Positions 13,376-25,115 of a stretch of DNA of 64,000 bases are shown in pieces. A model generated the notes under the pieces. That model had not been told where the DNA came from, made no database searches, and saw only the letters and a program-made list of their open reading frames with translations. This DNA comes from Hymenolepis diminuta (taxonomy: Eukaryota > Platyhelminthes > Cestoda > Cyclophyllidea > Hymenolepididae): assembly GCA_900708905.1 (NCBI GenBank), contig CAADRB010000010.1:62001-126000 (forward strand), read 5' to 3'. Position 1 is the first letter of the stretch. The number at the start of each line of letters is the position of its first letter. Position numbers and translations under genes: made by a program.

Positions 13376-13680
13376 TGTAGCAAATACTACACAAAGAAGC
13401 CTTTCGCTAGCCCTTAGGGATCCTCTTAGAAGTCCAAATGGCTGCTAACAAGTACAGTCTCTAGCAGAGCCTTCCAGCACAAATTCGACCCTAAAATCAA
13501 TAAGGCTATGTTCAAAGTAACATGAACAAAGAAAGTTTGGTGTCGGGAGAGTTTATTGCTCATTATGGTTAACTGCCAACATGCTTAGACTTAAAATACG
13601 ATCAAAGCTACGCTGCAGAAATACTGATCGCTGATTGGCTGGGAAAATCCCTGCACACAAGTCCGCTCTTGCTCGATACG
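13376..13680 (-). repeat. LTR-like repeat, copy A
   Basis: It shares an ordered set of blocks with copies B to E. Read on the plus strand these are a TGTAGC(G/A)(G/A)ATA start, an AAGCC block, CTTAGAAGTCCAA, ACAAGTACA, CTAGCAGAG, a GGCTATG/GGCTACG block, and GCTGATTGGCTGGGA. On the inferred element strand (minus) this gives a CCAAT box upstream and an end in TACA. The other copies suggest an LTR of an LTR or TRIM-type retroelement. Copy B lies about 1.1 kb away in the same orientation, so A and B could bound one old element. Confidence 0.65.
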
Positions 13681-14502
13681 TGATCGGTAGCACTTCCCAC
13701 AATGCTCAAGCGCTGTGCACTTCACAGTACTTCCCTTCCAGAGTGTTGTCACATAGCCAAAATGTAGAGATAAAAGTTCCATAGTTAGTTATCGTACATA
13801 TTCGGCCGGTCAGATGGTAGAGCAACTCTTCGACCGCAACAAGTACGAGATACTTTGCGTCAAGACATACAAGAAAGTGGGATGATAGAGTTAATATTGT
13901 CTTGGAGTGGGGACTAGACTGAAAGAATGGAAGGGTGTGCATTAGCTTTAGAAGAGGACCGAGCAGGAATATTGGAAGGGTGACACTATCAGAGGGTAGA
14001 AACACAGCAAAAGGAGGGTTAGTATAGAGGTTGAGGGTTATCCAGGGGATTTATGTCGAGGCCGGCTTCAAACTATCAATACCCACTGAATCCTTAGTAT
14101 CACGCCGACCCAGGTTAAAGTGTTTGAAAGGGCTGTCAAAGGATTCATTAAGGCATCTACTAGGACAACAATGAAGGTACAGGTTAATAAGTCTTTATGA
14201 GGCTGTGCTGCCCTATCATTCAGACGAGTGAGTGTTGTCGGAATCAGACATATGGATTCCCTGGGTCAAGGACAGAATAAATGAAAGAAGCAGCCGCTAT
14301 GTTCACTTCAGGTTCTATTTCACTTGACATTTCTAGGTTGAGAAGAGAGGGCTTTGACTCAGAGAAGTCCAACTGGTAAAAGATGTCGAAGAAAGAAATG
14401 AATTACCTAATGTGTTGTGCAGGGAGAGAAAATCATAGTACTAGAGTTAGAAAGAGAGAAGGATTACGTCAGACTGAGCAGATAAAGTCAGGATCACCCA
14501 CA
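13681..14502 (-). other. Possible internal region between LTR-like copies A and B
   Basis: This segment lies between two same-orientation copies. It is purine-biased on the plus strand, with more G and C than its flanks. Open frames such as 13706-14005 (minus) show no gag, protease, polymerase or integrase motif. If A and B are a pair, the element is non-autonomous. Confidence 0.35.
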
Positions 14503-14645
14503 ATGTAGCGAATACTAAACCTTATGAATGCTCTTAGAAGCCCAGCTAACTGATGACAAGTACAACCAGCCTCTATCAGAGTCTCCCAAAATAAAGTTGT
14601 CCCTAACGTTAGCTAGGCTATGCCCAAAACTCCCATTATCAAGTA
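14503..14645 (-). repeat. LTR-like repeat, copy B (truncated)
   Basis: It starts with TGTAGCGAATACTA and carries the CTTAGAAGCCCA, ACAAGTACAAC, TATCAGAGTC and TTAGCTAGGCTATGCCCAAA blocks seen in copies A and C. It loses similarity after about 14,645, before the CCAAT block, so it is truncated. Confidence 0.6.
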
Positions 14646-16344
14646 ACATTTCTTTCTTAATGATATTTGCTTCGTCCTTTTCTTTTTGTATTTTGAATTT
14701 TCAAGAAAAGAAGTCTGATTACATCTAGTAACTTAAAACGGTGGCGCTTACTTTAATCAAATCAAAATTAATGAAATTAGCATCTTGCAAATGCAAAGCA
14801 TAGCAATAAATTAAGGAGATTTCAATTTGACTTACAACTGAATATGAAATTAAAATTGATTTAATTGTAAATGTAGCATTTTATAGGGTTATCCTAAAAG
14901 TGCTAAGAAGAGAACGGAAAATAGTAAAACGAGCTTAAATATCAAATTGACCCTGATGAAGGATTTGAAATGAATACTGATATTATTACAAAGATCAAAG
15001 AGGTTCTTCTAATATTTAATATAGTGAAACATCTGTTTCTAATGGAAATACTTTTTTAAATATAAATATTTGTTTAAATTTATCTACAGTCATGAAGTTC
15101 ACCTTCTTGTCAATTTCACTCGGTCGTTAATCTTAACTAAATGCAATCCTTGCAACCTTTTCAATATAACAGTTAAAATTATTAATATAATACATAATCT
15201 AGGGAAAGTGCAAGTAACTCGTCATTAGTTTGATCATTTCAATGGAACAATAATGACAGTATCCTTGTTGAACTGTTTATTTATTTATTGCCCTTGGCAT
15301 TATCAATATAGAAACTTTACCAGTAGTAATCATGGGAAGACATTTGAGCCCAATAAAATATGAAATGGGGAAGAAGGTAAAAGAACTAAGCAGTAAATCA
15401 AGCTTTAAATGAAATCAGGAGCCTTGATTTGTCCATATTTTTAAAAAGGGAGGAATGCACATTTAATCTTTATCATTTGAAGCCCAGGTTCAAAAGTGAG
15501 ATCATATCCACGATATTCAAGGCTCGTTAATTGGCCGAGTTATTTCCGTACTTGATCATGCCACTGGAATAATTTGTATCTTTTATAACCAAAAGAAAAT
15601 GGATAAAATTAGCAGCGATTGCACTTTACAAAATGTGCCGGATTTTTATTAAATTATGTGATAAATATCGATTTTATTTGATTGTTTAAAGCATGTTTAC
15701 TAGTATTTTTACCAATTCCTAATAGGAATGCTTTTTTCCAGAAAATCCTCAGGCCTAGATTTGCAACCGTCTGGCAGATTTGACGTAAATTACTTTCTAT
15801 GAGAGATCGGTTTGCTATCAATATGTCCCTCTTTTAGAATAATGGCTGAAATAAGGGAATATAAATTGGAATTTATCATTAATCCGACTATCGATCTGAA
15901 TTCGATATTTAAAATAGGACCTTAACGCAGGGTGTCAAATTCAATGTTTCTTGGAAAATTTTAACTTCTGTTAATAAAAACCAATTATTTTTGAGCTTTT
16001 CATTAGTAATTTGCTTTTCTATCTTTCAGTTAACTATTTTTAAAGCTGAAAGCTCAATTAATGACAGAAAGAGTCAAATTTTACAAGTGCGCAGGAATAT
16101 TTTCCAAATTAAAAATTTTTATTTTGTTCTTTTTTTAAAAATTTATGCATCTAAAGTGTTTATTTTGACTTGCCGCATGGTTTGCACTTCCCATCGCTAA
16201 CCAAAATATCCAAAATATTATGACACTAATGGATAGCCTAATGTTGTTAGATCCATATTTACCGTAGATAAGACGTCGAACAGGGAGTGAGTAAACTAAT
16301 TTTAATAGGTGAAAAAACAAACAGTGATTTCGGAGGTTTTTTAA
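14646..16344. other. Intergenic AT-rich DNA
   Basis: Nothing beyond short chance open frames is visible on either strand. Confidence 0.5.
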
Positions 16345-16588
16345 ATAATAATAACGAAGACCCTACCAAAACTGAGGCCTGCCAATGAGTCCAAAGCAAC
16401 TGAAAGAATAGAGTTGGAAGACAATGGAATTTTTACCGGAGAAGTGAATTTGGTGTCTGGAATCGTATGCCACTAATGTTGTAAGGGCATCTGAAATTCG
16501 GAATAATAATCAGAGGGCAAACATCCAGGAACTGAAATTGTTGAAAGAATGGTTGCGCCGTCAAATTGAGGATAAGATTAACGTATAA
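16345..16588 (+). pseudogene. Frameshifted coding remnant of unknown family
   Basis: Two adjacent overlapping frames both read like real protein and join with one frameshift near 16,450-16,475. Frame A (16345-16476) contains KLRPANESKATERIELED, then IFTGEVNLVSGIV. Frame B (16448-16588) contains SYATNVVRASEIRNNNQ, then IQELKLLKEWLRRQIEDK, before a stop. The second half is amphipathic, helical in character and rich in Glu/Lys/Arg/Leu, unlike random AT-rich translation. I do not recognise the family. It could be a processed pseudogene, a decayed exon, or a real exon with an assembly indel. Confidence 0.4.
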
Positions 16589-16599
16589 ATAGATCTTTC

Positions 16600-19500
16600 C
16601 AAACATGTCAGTATTACTATATTATTATAACCTACAATAATACAAAAATTTTGTAAATTTTAATTTTGAAAAGCAATTAAAATCAGTTAAAATAAGGTAC
16701 AATAAACAATAGAGGAGAAGGAATTGAAAAGATGTTGAGAACAACAACAACTTGGCTAAGAATCTTACTACATTTGATTTTTGGGTTCGATTTGTACGAT
16801 GTTTTCTTAATGTGGTGTTCAAATTGCATGTAATGATTCGTCCCCGGGATTATGGCAGATTCTTGTCTACGATGTTCAGTGATTATTGACCGGTTTTCAA
16901 TTAAGAAGGAAAAATCCTGCCTCTTCAATTTATTTTTTCTTTCAATGGTAGAGAAGGCAAAATGGTCTAACAGAATATTCAGCAGATAATACATTCAACA
17001 AAACATCATACTGTATTGATATAATTTATAATTTTATTTACTCACACCCTACCTACTATGAGTAAATACAAAGACACAAGATTAGTAAAGATATTTCTTT
17101 AACGAAATTGGCAAGGATGGATAGAGAGAGAGTTACATAGTTGAGGGTAGGAGAAGCTGAGGATAGTGACGAAATGGGTGGAGGACTTGATTATAAAAGT
17201 TGAGTGGATGAAGTTGGAGAGGAGAGAATCGCGTTGATGTATGGTAGAAACAAGACTGATGAAATCCAGCTTGGGAAAGATTACACCTGGTCATTCGTGG
17301 CCAGAGTCGGTAGACAACTAATACAGTTAAGGGACGGTATGACAATCTATTTGTAAAAGGTAGCGAAATGAATGTGGAGAGTAATGGGCCGAAAAGGGGA
17401 GCAAGCGTTGCCCAATGGCCAATTGATAGAAGGGCCAATTTATGCACAGTGCTAATATTCTGCTGATTGTTAGAGGTTCTAACAATTAATAAGCAATCTG
17501 AAATATTAGCTGAGATCTTTGAATTAGTTACTTTAAGGCAATTTATGCAAGTTTTAATAAAAAATTAAGCTTTTCAAATGAATGTACATAAAATTCTTAA
17601 TGCAATCAAATTGCTTTTCAACTCATTATTGCATAGATACAATTGAATGGAAAGTTTGATCCAGATCATAAAGTGCAGATTCGTAGATATGTAGATTATA
17701 GATTCCAATGCTTTTTCACTATCTTTTTATTGATATTTAAAGGCAGTATTAAAATTATTTGCCATTTTAAATTGTGGAGTAGTAATAGAAAATAGGTTCT
17801 TGTTCATATTTAAATAAGCTTCTATTTGGAGTTTATTTCAATAAAAATCACGGTTATTATTAATATCCAAAAAGTTAATTTAATTTTTGCAGTCTTTTTT
17901 TGTATTGCGCACAATTTAAAAGAAAGGTAAGTGCAGGCTTGCGATGATGCGGAAAAGAATGTTTGGAATGTTAAATAATATTCCTGTTATTGCAATGCAC
18001 AACCAACACTCGCCTATCATGTAGTTCAGTAGTATGTAATCTCGTGAATGCATTAATCATAACACTCAATTAAGGAAAACTTATGAAGAAAAGTAGGGTA
18101 GTGTGAATACTAAAATAGTCACTAAAAAGCACGGCTTTCTATTCTGACAACAGTAATTTAACAAATATTTGAAGTAATCGATTATCTATTTTAAGCAAAT
18201 ATCCACAGAGAATCAAACAATGCTTTTTGATTATCAGCAGAATCACTTTTCTACCGGCGAAACAACTAACAAGAGCTTCCACCGTTGGATGTTCGGTTGA
18301 CGGCAATCTTATGCAAGTCAGAGATGGCTAAAATGCTACTAATGTTGATATAAAATTTAATGCAAAACTTTTCTAAGGATTTTTTGCAACTTACTGCCTT
18401 AAGTCGAAAAAAGACGAGATACAAATGGACAGCTTTATTGATAATCGCCAAATTATGAAATTAAATATTCGCAATATCAATCTGTAACGTGATCTTTACC
18501 ATGGTAATAAAACGTTATTCAAATGCTACAGCAGTGCGTATCGACATTATTTTGCACTCCCCAACATTCACGTTTAGATTTGATCAGTCCTCTTTATTTC
18601 CTATTGTAAAACCGAAAGTACTTTCATCCTCCTTATGGTGAGTATTCCGCAAGAGTTGTAAAATTACGTTTTGGCCTGTTGGAAACACTGTTAAATGCGT
18701 ATGATAGTGGTATTTGGTTGTAAACCAGGCATATCTTAAGTGAAAACTTTTTAACTTCTGCTGCCAGTTCATTCGTGATAAAAGAGATTAATAACATAAG
18801 TTTATGTCAACGGAAAACCTTTAAACAAGTAGGTTAATAGTAGTTTCAGCTCGTTTCATAGAATCTCGATTAGCGGCAATTTTTCACAGTATTCGGAGTG
18901 TATTTACTCCAAAGTGGACTAAATCTGCCTCATCAAATACCCAAGAGTACCCAGTTAATAAAATTAATCAACATGTTTGAATTATTTTAGTTGACCAACG
19001 AAACTAACAATGATTTACGCTAACGTACAATTTTTGCAAAGTAGTCGACTATATTATTTGAAAAAAAAACTGATATTTGTAAGATATTTCAGTTAAATAT
19101 GAAAATTAATTAAGGAAATAGCACTTAGTGAATTTATACAAAAAATTTAAACTAATTTTGCTATTTACCTTTTTAATAAAGGTGGAAGAAAAATGGAGAT
19201 ATTTGAAAATTTAATTTCAAATACTTCATCGGTGCTGTAAAATGGAATAAAAGATATCTGATAATGTGTTAGAGATCGAGTTTAAGGTTTGTAAGAAATC
19301 GAGAAATTTATTCAATTATGATGCCCAGAACATCCTAACGGCTGACAGAAGATAACCGCCCACCCTAACTCAGAGAACCAAGCAGTGAGAGTAGAAAAGG
19401 GATATCATACAACAATTACAAAATCTCAAGAGGGGTAGAGATTTACGGTGTTATCTCAAAGTAGAGCAGTGCGAAAATCAACAATCGATATGCTGAAGGA

Positions 19501-22500
19501 GGAATCTGGGCATAAAATGCAATAATCGCACTCAATTTGCACAAGTATTCCAGGATAAAATTAATTTTACCTAGGAAAACATCTGAATGAGGTTTTAGTT
19601 CAAAAAAATTGGTGAAATGTATACAAAGTAACCCTTCAAATGAAGTTATAATACCGATTTGAAACCTAATACACGAAGCAGTGCTGCATTTTGTAGCTAC
19701 GCACCTACAGTTACTCGAACGAAAATAACTTAACGAGTGCTTTTTGACGATATGATCGCACTTGTCATTGAACGTCGGTTCTTTTCCTAAGCAGAGCAAA
19801 ATGAAATACCAAAAGATGGAGGTTGCATGCCAAAACGCAGTGAAGAAAGAGAGGTAAATAGTAAATGAATACTTCATTTGCTACGTAGATTTTTTTTTAT
19901 TTTAATATTAATGCGTCCAGTTTGAATTAATGTCTAATAAATAACTCCTTTATATCTAATATTTGGACAATAATGTTTCTTTAATCACAAATTATACAAT
20001 TGCTCTATTTAAATATAATTTTTAAAAATTATAATCCTTTTTTTCTTTTATCTTATTGGTAAAAAATATTTTAAATTTTATCTTTTTGGAGTCGTATTAG
20101 TACATTTGAAATATTTTGTGGAAAATTACTCGCAATAAATGAATAATTGATAGGTTTATCAAAATTATTCAAACATTTGGAGAAAACGGGAAGTAATAAA
20201 CAATGTAATATTTTTCTTTCTGCTTTATTAATATATCTAAATATTTTTATAAAATGCGGACAGTTCAGAAACTCTACTTACTGAGCAATGATGCCTTTTA
20301 GAATGGATATCATATACCACACTCATATATGAGTTTCGTACATGAAAACTACGGAAATTGGAATTAGATGTAGAAAAGGCTGTAATCAAGGTACAATAGA
20401 GTTTAAAATGTACCGGATTAATAATTAAATTTAGGATAATTTTCAAATATCATATACGATTCGAATATTAATACAATTTGCTTAATTTCAAATCAAATCC
20501 TAGTACTAGATTTTCTACCTCAAATGTAATAATTTCCCCATCCTAAGTAGAAAGGTCTTTTACAGAGCTCTTCTTGGGCAGAAGAAGACCACTTGTATGT
20601 TTATCTAACGAGGAACACGTATTCTCCGGCCCTTTACCAATCATTTTTAAGCGGCACCTTTGTTTGCTTGATCTCTCGCTGAATTGACGCAGAAAAGGAG
20701 GAAACCCGTCATCTTGGACTTTTCTGACATGTAATTTAGCCATTATTGACGCATAAAGTAGCACTAAACTCAAATGAAAGCTAATTTAACTACTCAGACG
20801 AATTTGGCTAATAGATATCTTCTTACGGCGCCGTTAACCTTTTATATGCTTACAGGATACAACAGCCTTTTTTAAAAGAACAAGCGTTGAGTTGAACCAA
20901 TGGAATATTGGATAATTGAAAAGAAAGAGGATGAAAAGTGTAAAAATGGAAATGGGAGGGCTGGATAACATTAAAAACATTGAGAGAGATTAAGAAATAA
21001 GGCGAAATAGTGAGTTCACAGGTTAAACCTAGTTTATATGGCACAATTTCACAATTAAGACAAATTGAGTCATCGAAATCGTTCCACTTTTGACAGGTTT
21101 GATTGGTTTTCTATGTGGCAATTAGATTCCTTTTAAAAGCCATACAATCATTGTTCTTCATGCTTTAAGAAGGAATGCAAATTAAGAGAAAACGATCTTT
21201 GAGGTTCCATGAAGTACAAAGAATGTTCTGGCTAATTTGCAGTTGTCTTTTCTTTCGCTAGGGCCAAATTCCAATAATTAACATTTGAATTATTCTTTCG
21301 ATTGGCGGTAAAGCAATTGATTCATTTTCTACCTCTTTCTTCCCAATAACTCATTCAGAAGTTAAAAGAACTGCATGTTTAATAATCATGCAAGGGAAAA
21401 TTTAACTCAACCGCTTTGGTAATGATAAAAAATAAACATTTTTGTTAAAATTATTTCAATAAATGAACAAATATCTGGTCTCATTTTAATGGATTAACTA
21501 AAAATTAATAATGTGACCCAGTTTTTGAGTAATTTCAGAGAAGATAGCCTTTAAATAATAGATCCATAAAAGTTAAGGCTCGATTGTCATATTAATTATT
21601 CTTGTAATCCACAGCAATGCAGACTAACTTTTTAAATTTGAAAACAACTGCAACCGCGTAAGTAAAGTTTAATAAGGAGTACGGAAAGGTGATTGGAAAG
21701 AGATCTTTAAAAGAAGTTACTGCTTCCTTTAATTTTTGGAATTGGATCGTAGAAAATTTACTTTGGGTAGTTCACTTCTTCTCTTTCAAGAATTTAAAAT
21801 TCTTGATGCGTTCACTGGATTGCTGATTAAATTTTATGCATAATTTCTAATGCTTATTGTCCGGTTTTAAAATTATAATGGTCTGTCAGGCTATTTTTTT
21901 CCCTCTTTCGATGACCAAAAACTGCACGATATTACATGATCTTAAGCAGTTTACATAAACCCAGAATATTGGGGACCACAAAGCTTAGAGGGCAACTGAC
22001 ATGATTTCATATGATTTCGTATTCAGTCTTAAGTGCTTAGTCAAATATCTTATCATGTTTAAATGATCTCAAATTATTTCATTTTACTTCTGCAATGCTT
22101 ATAAAGGCTCTGAACAAGGATACGAGAAGTCGAATTTTTTATATCGTAAACAGCGGATCCCTATTTCCCTATAAACAAAATAAATTAGTATTATCAAAAA
22201 GAGAAAAATTGATCAAAAAGTCCACTTCTCCAGCGCCTTAATCTGATTTTGTTTCATTTAAACGTGAACAAACTTTCTACTACCCATTTGAAAGCATCTG
22301 AACTAGGGAAGTAAAAGACAAGACTAGTAAGTGATAAAAAGAAAAGAAATTCAAGAAGTAGGTAATGAATTCAGGACATAGCAAGTCCTACTTTCTTTGA
22401 ATTTCAGAGAACTGAGTTGAAAATTTGGAGGAGACTTCCCTTTGTGAGGTCCTAATTTTCAATCTTCAAGTTTTATGGGTGAGACAAGTCCATATTATTT

Positions 22501-23794
22501 GGGGTTTTTCTGAACAGTTGATTTAACTCTGCGGATGGTTATACAACACTGATTTATGCGCATCTTCTTGCAGCATAGAGTGAATATAAAGAATATCTGA
22601 AATTTTTTAAAGTAAATATTTTTTAATGTGTATTTTATTACTGCATCAAATGGACTTAGTATACAGGGAAATAATGCAACCCTTAATTACAGTTACGAAA
22701 ACCAATTGTAGATAATGAAGGATTTCCTACTAATTCCTTTAAAGTTTTAGAGCGACTGTAAATAAATTCGTTTTGATAACAGATCCTGTTTACGTTTTTT
22801 CAGCCGACACCGTTGGAGACTAGTGCCTAGCGGTGCAGGTACTCGATTCTCGCGATCTCCTCGTTTCTTGTCTTAGTCTTCTTTCTTCCATTTTTGCTTC
22901 ACACGCGCTCTCTACCTCAGTTTTCAATTATTCGGTTTCACTTCCGACTCAATCTTCTGGATCTCTGAAAACTGTGTGGACATTTTCCAGGTTAGCAATT
23001 GAAAGGCGCATTGCTGCACATTTAACAAGCTTTAAAGTTACTATTATGTCTCCTGGAAACTGTAAATTATTCATGCTCTGGGTCTAGCAGCCAAAAAAAT
23101 TCTGTACAGATAAAAGCCAATTATATCTATATATCAATCATGTAAGACGTAAAGCCATGCAGGGGTTACCACATTTATTGGAATCCATTGACAAAACGGT
23201 AAACACACATCACCGGATAACGCAGAACCCTGGGAACTAGAGGAGAAAATTGTCGCAGAAGGGTATTTCAACTAGAGGCCAGTTGGTTTTGTCCTGACAC
23301 ATACCAACTGTATCAATAAATAGTGGATAAAAATATATTGATTGAAGCGGTGGAGGATCAAAAAGTGTAAAATCATAGAATCAGTGTAAATCATTTTCTT
23401 CATCTAGAGATTACAAAGTGGTTAAATATGAAAGACGTAAAGTTCGACTCTTATTAATGAATTGCTTGTTCAAAGCTATGTTAAATTGGGTAGGTAGTCC
23501 AGATGTAGTATGACTGACAAAAACTTTCTGACATTGCTTAAATCGCTTCTCTCGCCCTGTGTTTATCCATGATTATAAATCCATACATTTTTTGCTCTGC
23601 CATGTTTAATAATAATATAATAAATTATTACTGATTAAATTTTGTTAAGTAAATTTTCAAACTACTGGAGTTGAATTAATATTTAAAATGATCATGTTAT
23701 TTTAATGGAGTTTGGAGGCATTATTGACTTATGTTCAAAAAATGATCTATTAATAAATATGAATGCAATTTTCTGGGGTTTGTTTTAAATAAAA
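16600..23794. other. Intergenic DNA, no supported gene
   Basis: The largest open frame is 19443-19877 on the minus strand (144 codons). It is rich in hydrophobic residues and Cys, has no recognisable domain, and is probably a chance frame. A purine-biased GC-elevated patch lies at about 17,100-17,450. A second GC-elevated patch at 22,790-23,090 carries an 84-codon plus-strand frame without recognisable similarity. That patch begins just after a pyrimidine-rich AG that could serve as a splice acceptor. The rest is AT-rich. Confidence 0.45.
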
Positions 23795-24219
23795 ATGTCA
23801 GTTCGTGATGAATTTGATGTAATAAATGCATTTGTAAAACAACTAGAAGAAATGTCACTTTTGAGAAAGATAAAGGGTACTGGTTCTATGATTATTTTCC
23901 GCATTCTACCCAAAGGACAATTTAAGATTGAAGTAGATGTAAGTTGTAACATATTTTCAAATAATTTTTTTGTGACTTCATGCAGAACTCGTATCCCCGA
24001 AGTTTACCAAAATGGCAAGTGGTATTTGAAGGAGAGGTGGTGAATTCCCCAGACACCCCTTTCCCAGTGGAAGCAACAACAATATTTCAAGCCTTCATTT
24101 GCGGTATATTCGTGTTAAAGAAACGCCGAAAATCAGAAGTTCCCTGTATAATTTCACTCCTTGATCCAGAATTTTATGGGCAGTTAGAAAGCATATGTTC
24201 AAAACCCAACACGGTTTGA
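23795..24219 (+). CDS. Small two-exon protein of unknown function (125 aa)
   Basis: Exon 1 is 23795-23938 and exon 2 is 23986-24219. They join in phase 0 across a 47 nt intron with a GTAAGT donor and a TGCAG acceptor. The start is the first ATG, MSVRDEFDVINAFVKQ. The protein begins with an amphipathic helix (residues about 3-22). Probable beta-strands follow (SMIIFRILPKGQFKIEV, then LPKWQVVFEGEVV), and it ends in a helix around LDPEFYGQLESICS. This suggests a compact alpha/beta fold. No signal peptide or membrane span is evident. AATAAA signals occur about 50-75 bases after the stop. The composition and the clean intron argue that the gene is real. I cannot assign it to a family, and it has no near neighbour that suggests a role. 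Confidence 0.75.
23939..23985 (+). other. 47 nt intron in the small unknown gene
   Basis: GTAAGT donor and TTCATGCAG acceptor. Removing it joins two frames that both read as protein, and the plus-strand codon phase is preserved. Confidence 0.8.
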
Positions 24220-24270
24220 AAAAGAAATTTTTGTTTATACTAATAAATGTTATGTTTTTTATTATGTTTT

Positions 24271-24298
24271 ATAATAAATGCTAAATAAACTGCAAAAA
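24271..24298 (+). terminator. Poly(A) signals of the small unknown gene
   Basis: Several AATAAA hexamers (in ATAATAAATGC, CTAAATAAACTG and AAAAATAAAAA contexts) lie 50-80 bases downstream of the stop at 24219. Confidence 0.6.
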
Positions 24299-24647
24299 TA
24301 AAAAAACAATGATGTTTCACTTATTAAGTGATCCAGATGTGGATCCGCGCTTAATTTAATTAAGTTGATAGCAAAATTCAAGCCAAGCGGTCCTAACGCA
24401 TGTAAATTGCACTCCCATGGACAAAAGGTGTATTACGTACCTTTGTAAATAAGACTTTTCAAGATTTAAAGGTATTTTCAGGTTCTGAAAATTTAATATA
24501 AAAGAAAAGGAATTACACTAATTCTCTAGCAAATACCTCTGTAAGAACATCTGATTCTTTAATATTTATACGTCGAAGAGATTAAAAGGCGTGTGAAAAA
24601 ATGGTTAGTTTAGGAAATACAAATACGAGGCAAGAAAAGACTTCACT

Positions 24648-24924
24648 TTACATTTTAGTCTGTTCTGCAGTGGAATTAAAAAACGGACTATGATGCATCA
24701 AAGTCTGCATGGGGTTGAAGGATTCCCCTAAAATGTCACTCATAGTTATTTTTCGAACTACATGCTGATTTGAATCGTTTTTATGCAAAACCATTTTTAA
24801 ATTTGCGCGCTTGCTTGAACTGTGAGCAGCAGCCGTACTTTGCAACCCATGTGGCGAAATCACTGCTGCAGGAATTCGAGTATTGATCTTCCTCACCTTC
24901 ACCGTGGGAACTCAAATTTTGCAT
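24648..24924 (-). CDS. Possible small protein gene with two overlapping coding-like frames
   Basis: Frame 1 starts at ATG 24924 and runs to a stop at 24781 (47 aa). It begins MQNLSSHGEGEEDQYSNS and continues with FATWVAKYGCCSQFKQARKF. Frame 2 is open from about 24902 to 24648. It has no ATG near its start, and its C-terminal half reads HVVRKITMSDILGESFN, then PMQTLMHHSPFFNSTAEQ. Both look more protein-like than neighbouring frames. A single frameshift or an undetected small intron near 24,790-24,830 would join the frame 1 N-terminus to the frame 2 C-terminus. I could not find a convincing GT-AG pair. No family was recognised. It converges with the unknown gene at 23,795-24,219. Confidence 0.4.
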
Positions 24925-25048
24925 GTGTAATCACAAACACGTCGATTTTAAGTTTTTTCAGACGCTCGGTTCTTGCGCTTTCTTCCCTTTTCTTTACTCT
25001 GTTTTTCGCCTTGTTTTGGGTTATCATTTTCCCCTTTCTACCAGACTT

Positions 25049-25082
25049 CCTCCCCCTTCCCTTTCCCTTCCCTCCCCCTTCC
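25049..25082 (-). promoter_or_regulatory. G-quadruplex-type tract upstream of the small minus-strand gene
   Basis: On the minus strand this reads as five runs of at least three guanines with loops of one to three adenines: GGGGG-A-GGG-AA-GGG-AAA-GGG-AA-GGGGG. That satisfies the canonical four-run, short-loop quadruplex pattern. It lies about 130-160 bases upstream of the ATG at 24924, where a core promoter could be. The regulatory role is inference. Confidence 0.55.
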
Positions 25083-25115
25083 GAATTTCATTACCTATTG
25101 TATAATAAAATTTGA

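Noticed and set aside
17133..17447. 104-codon minus-strand frame in a purine-biased patch
   Set aside because: It is Leu/Pro/Ser-rich because the opposite strand is G/A-rich. It has no domain and no splice or poly(A) context, so it is more likely a repeat remnant or chance.
19443..19877. 144-codon open frame on the minus strand
   Set aside because: It is the longest unbroken frame in the first 39 kb, but it shows no domain, has Cys/Phe-rich composition typical of AT-rich chance translation, and has no splice or poly(A) context.
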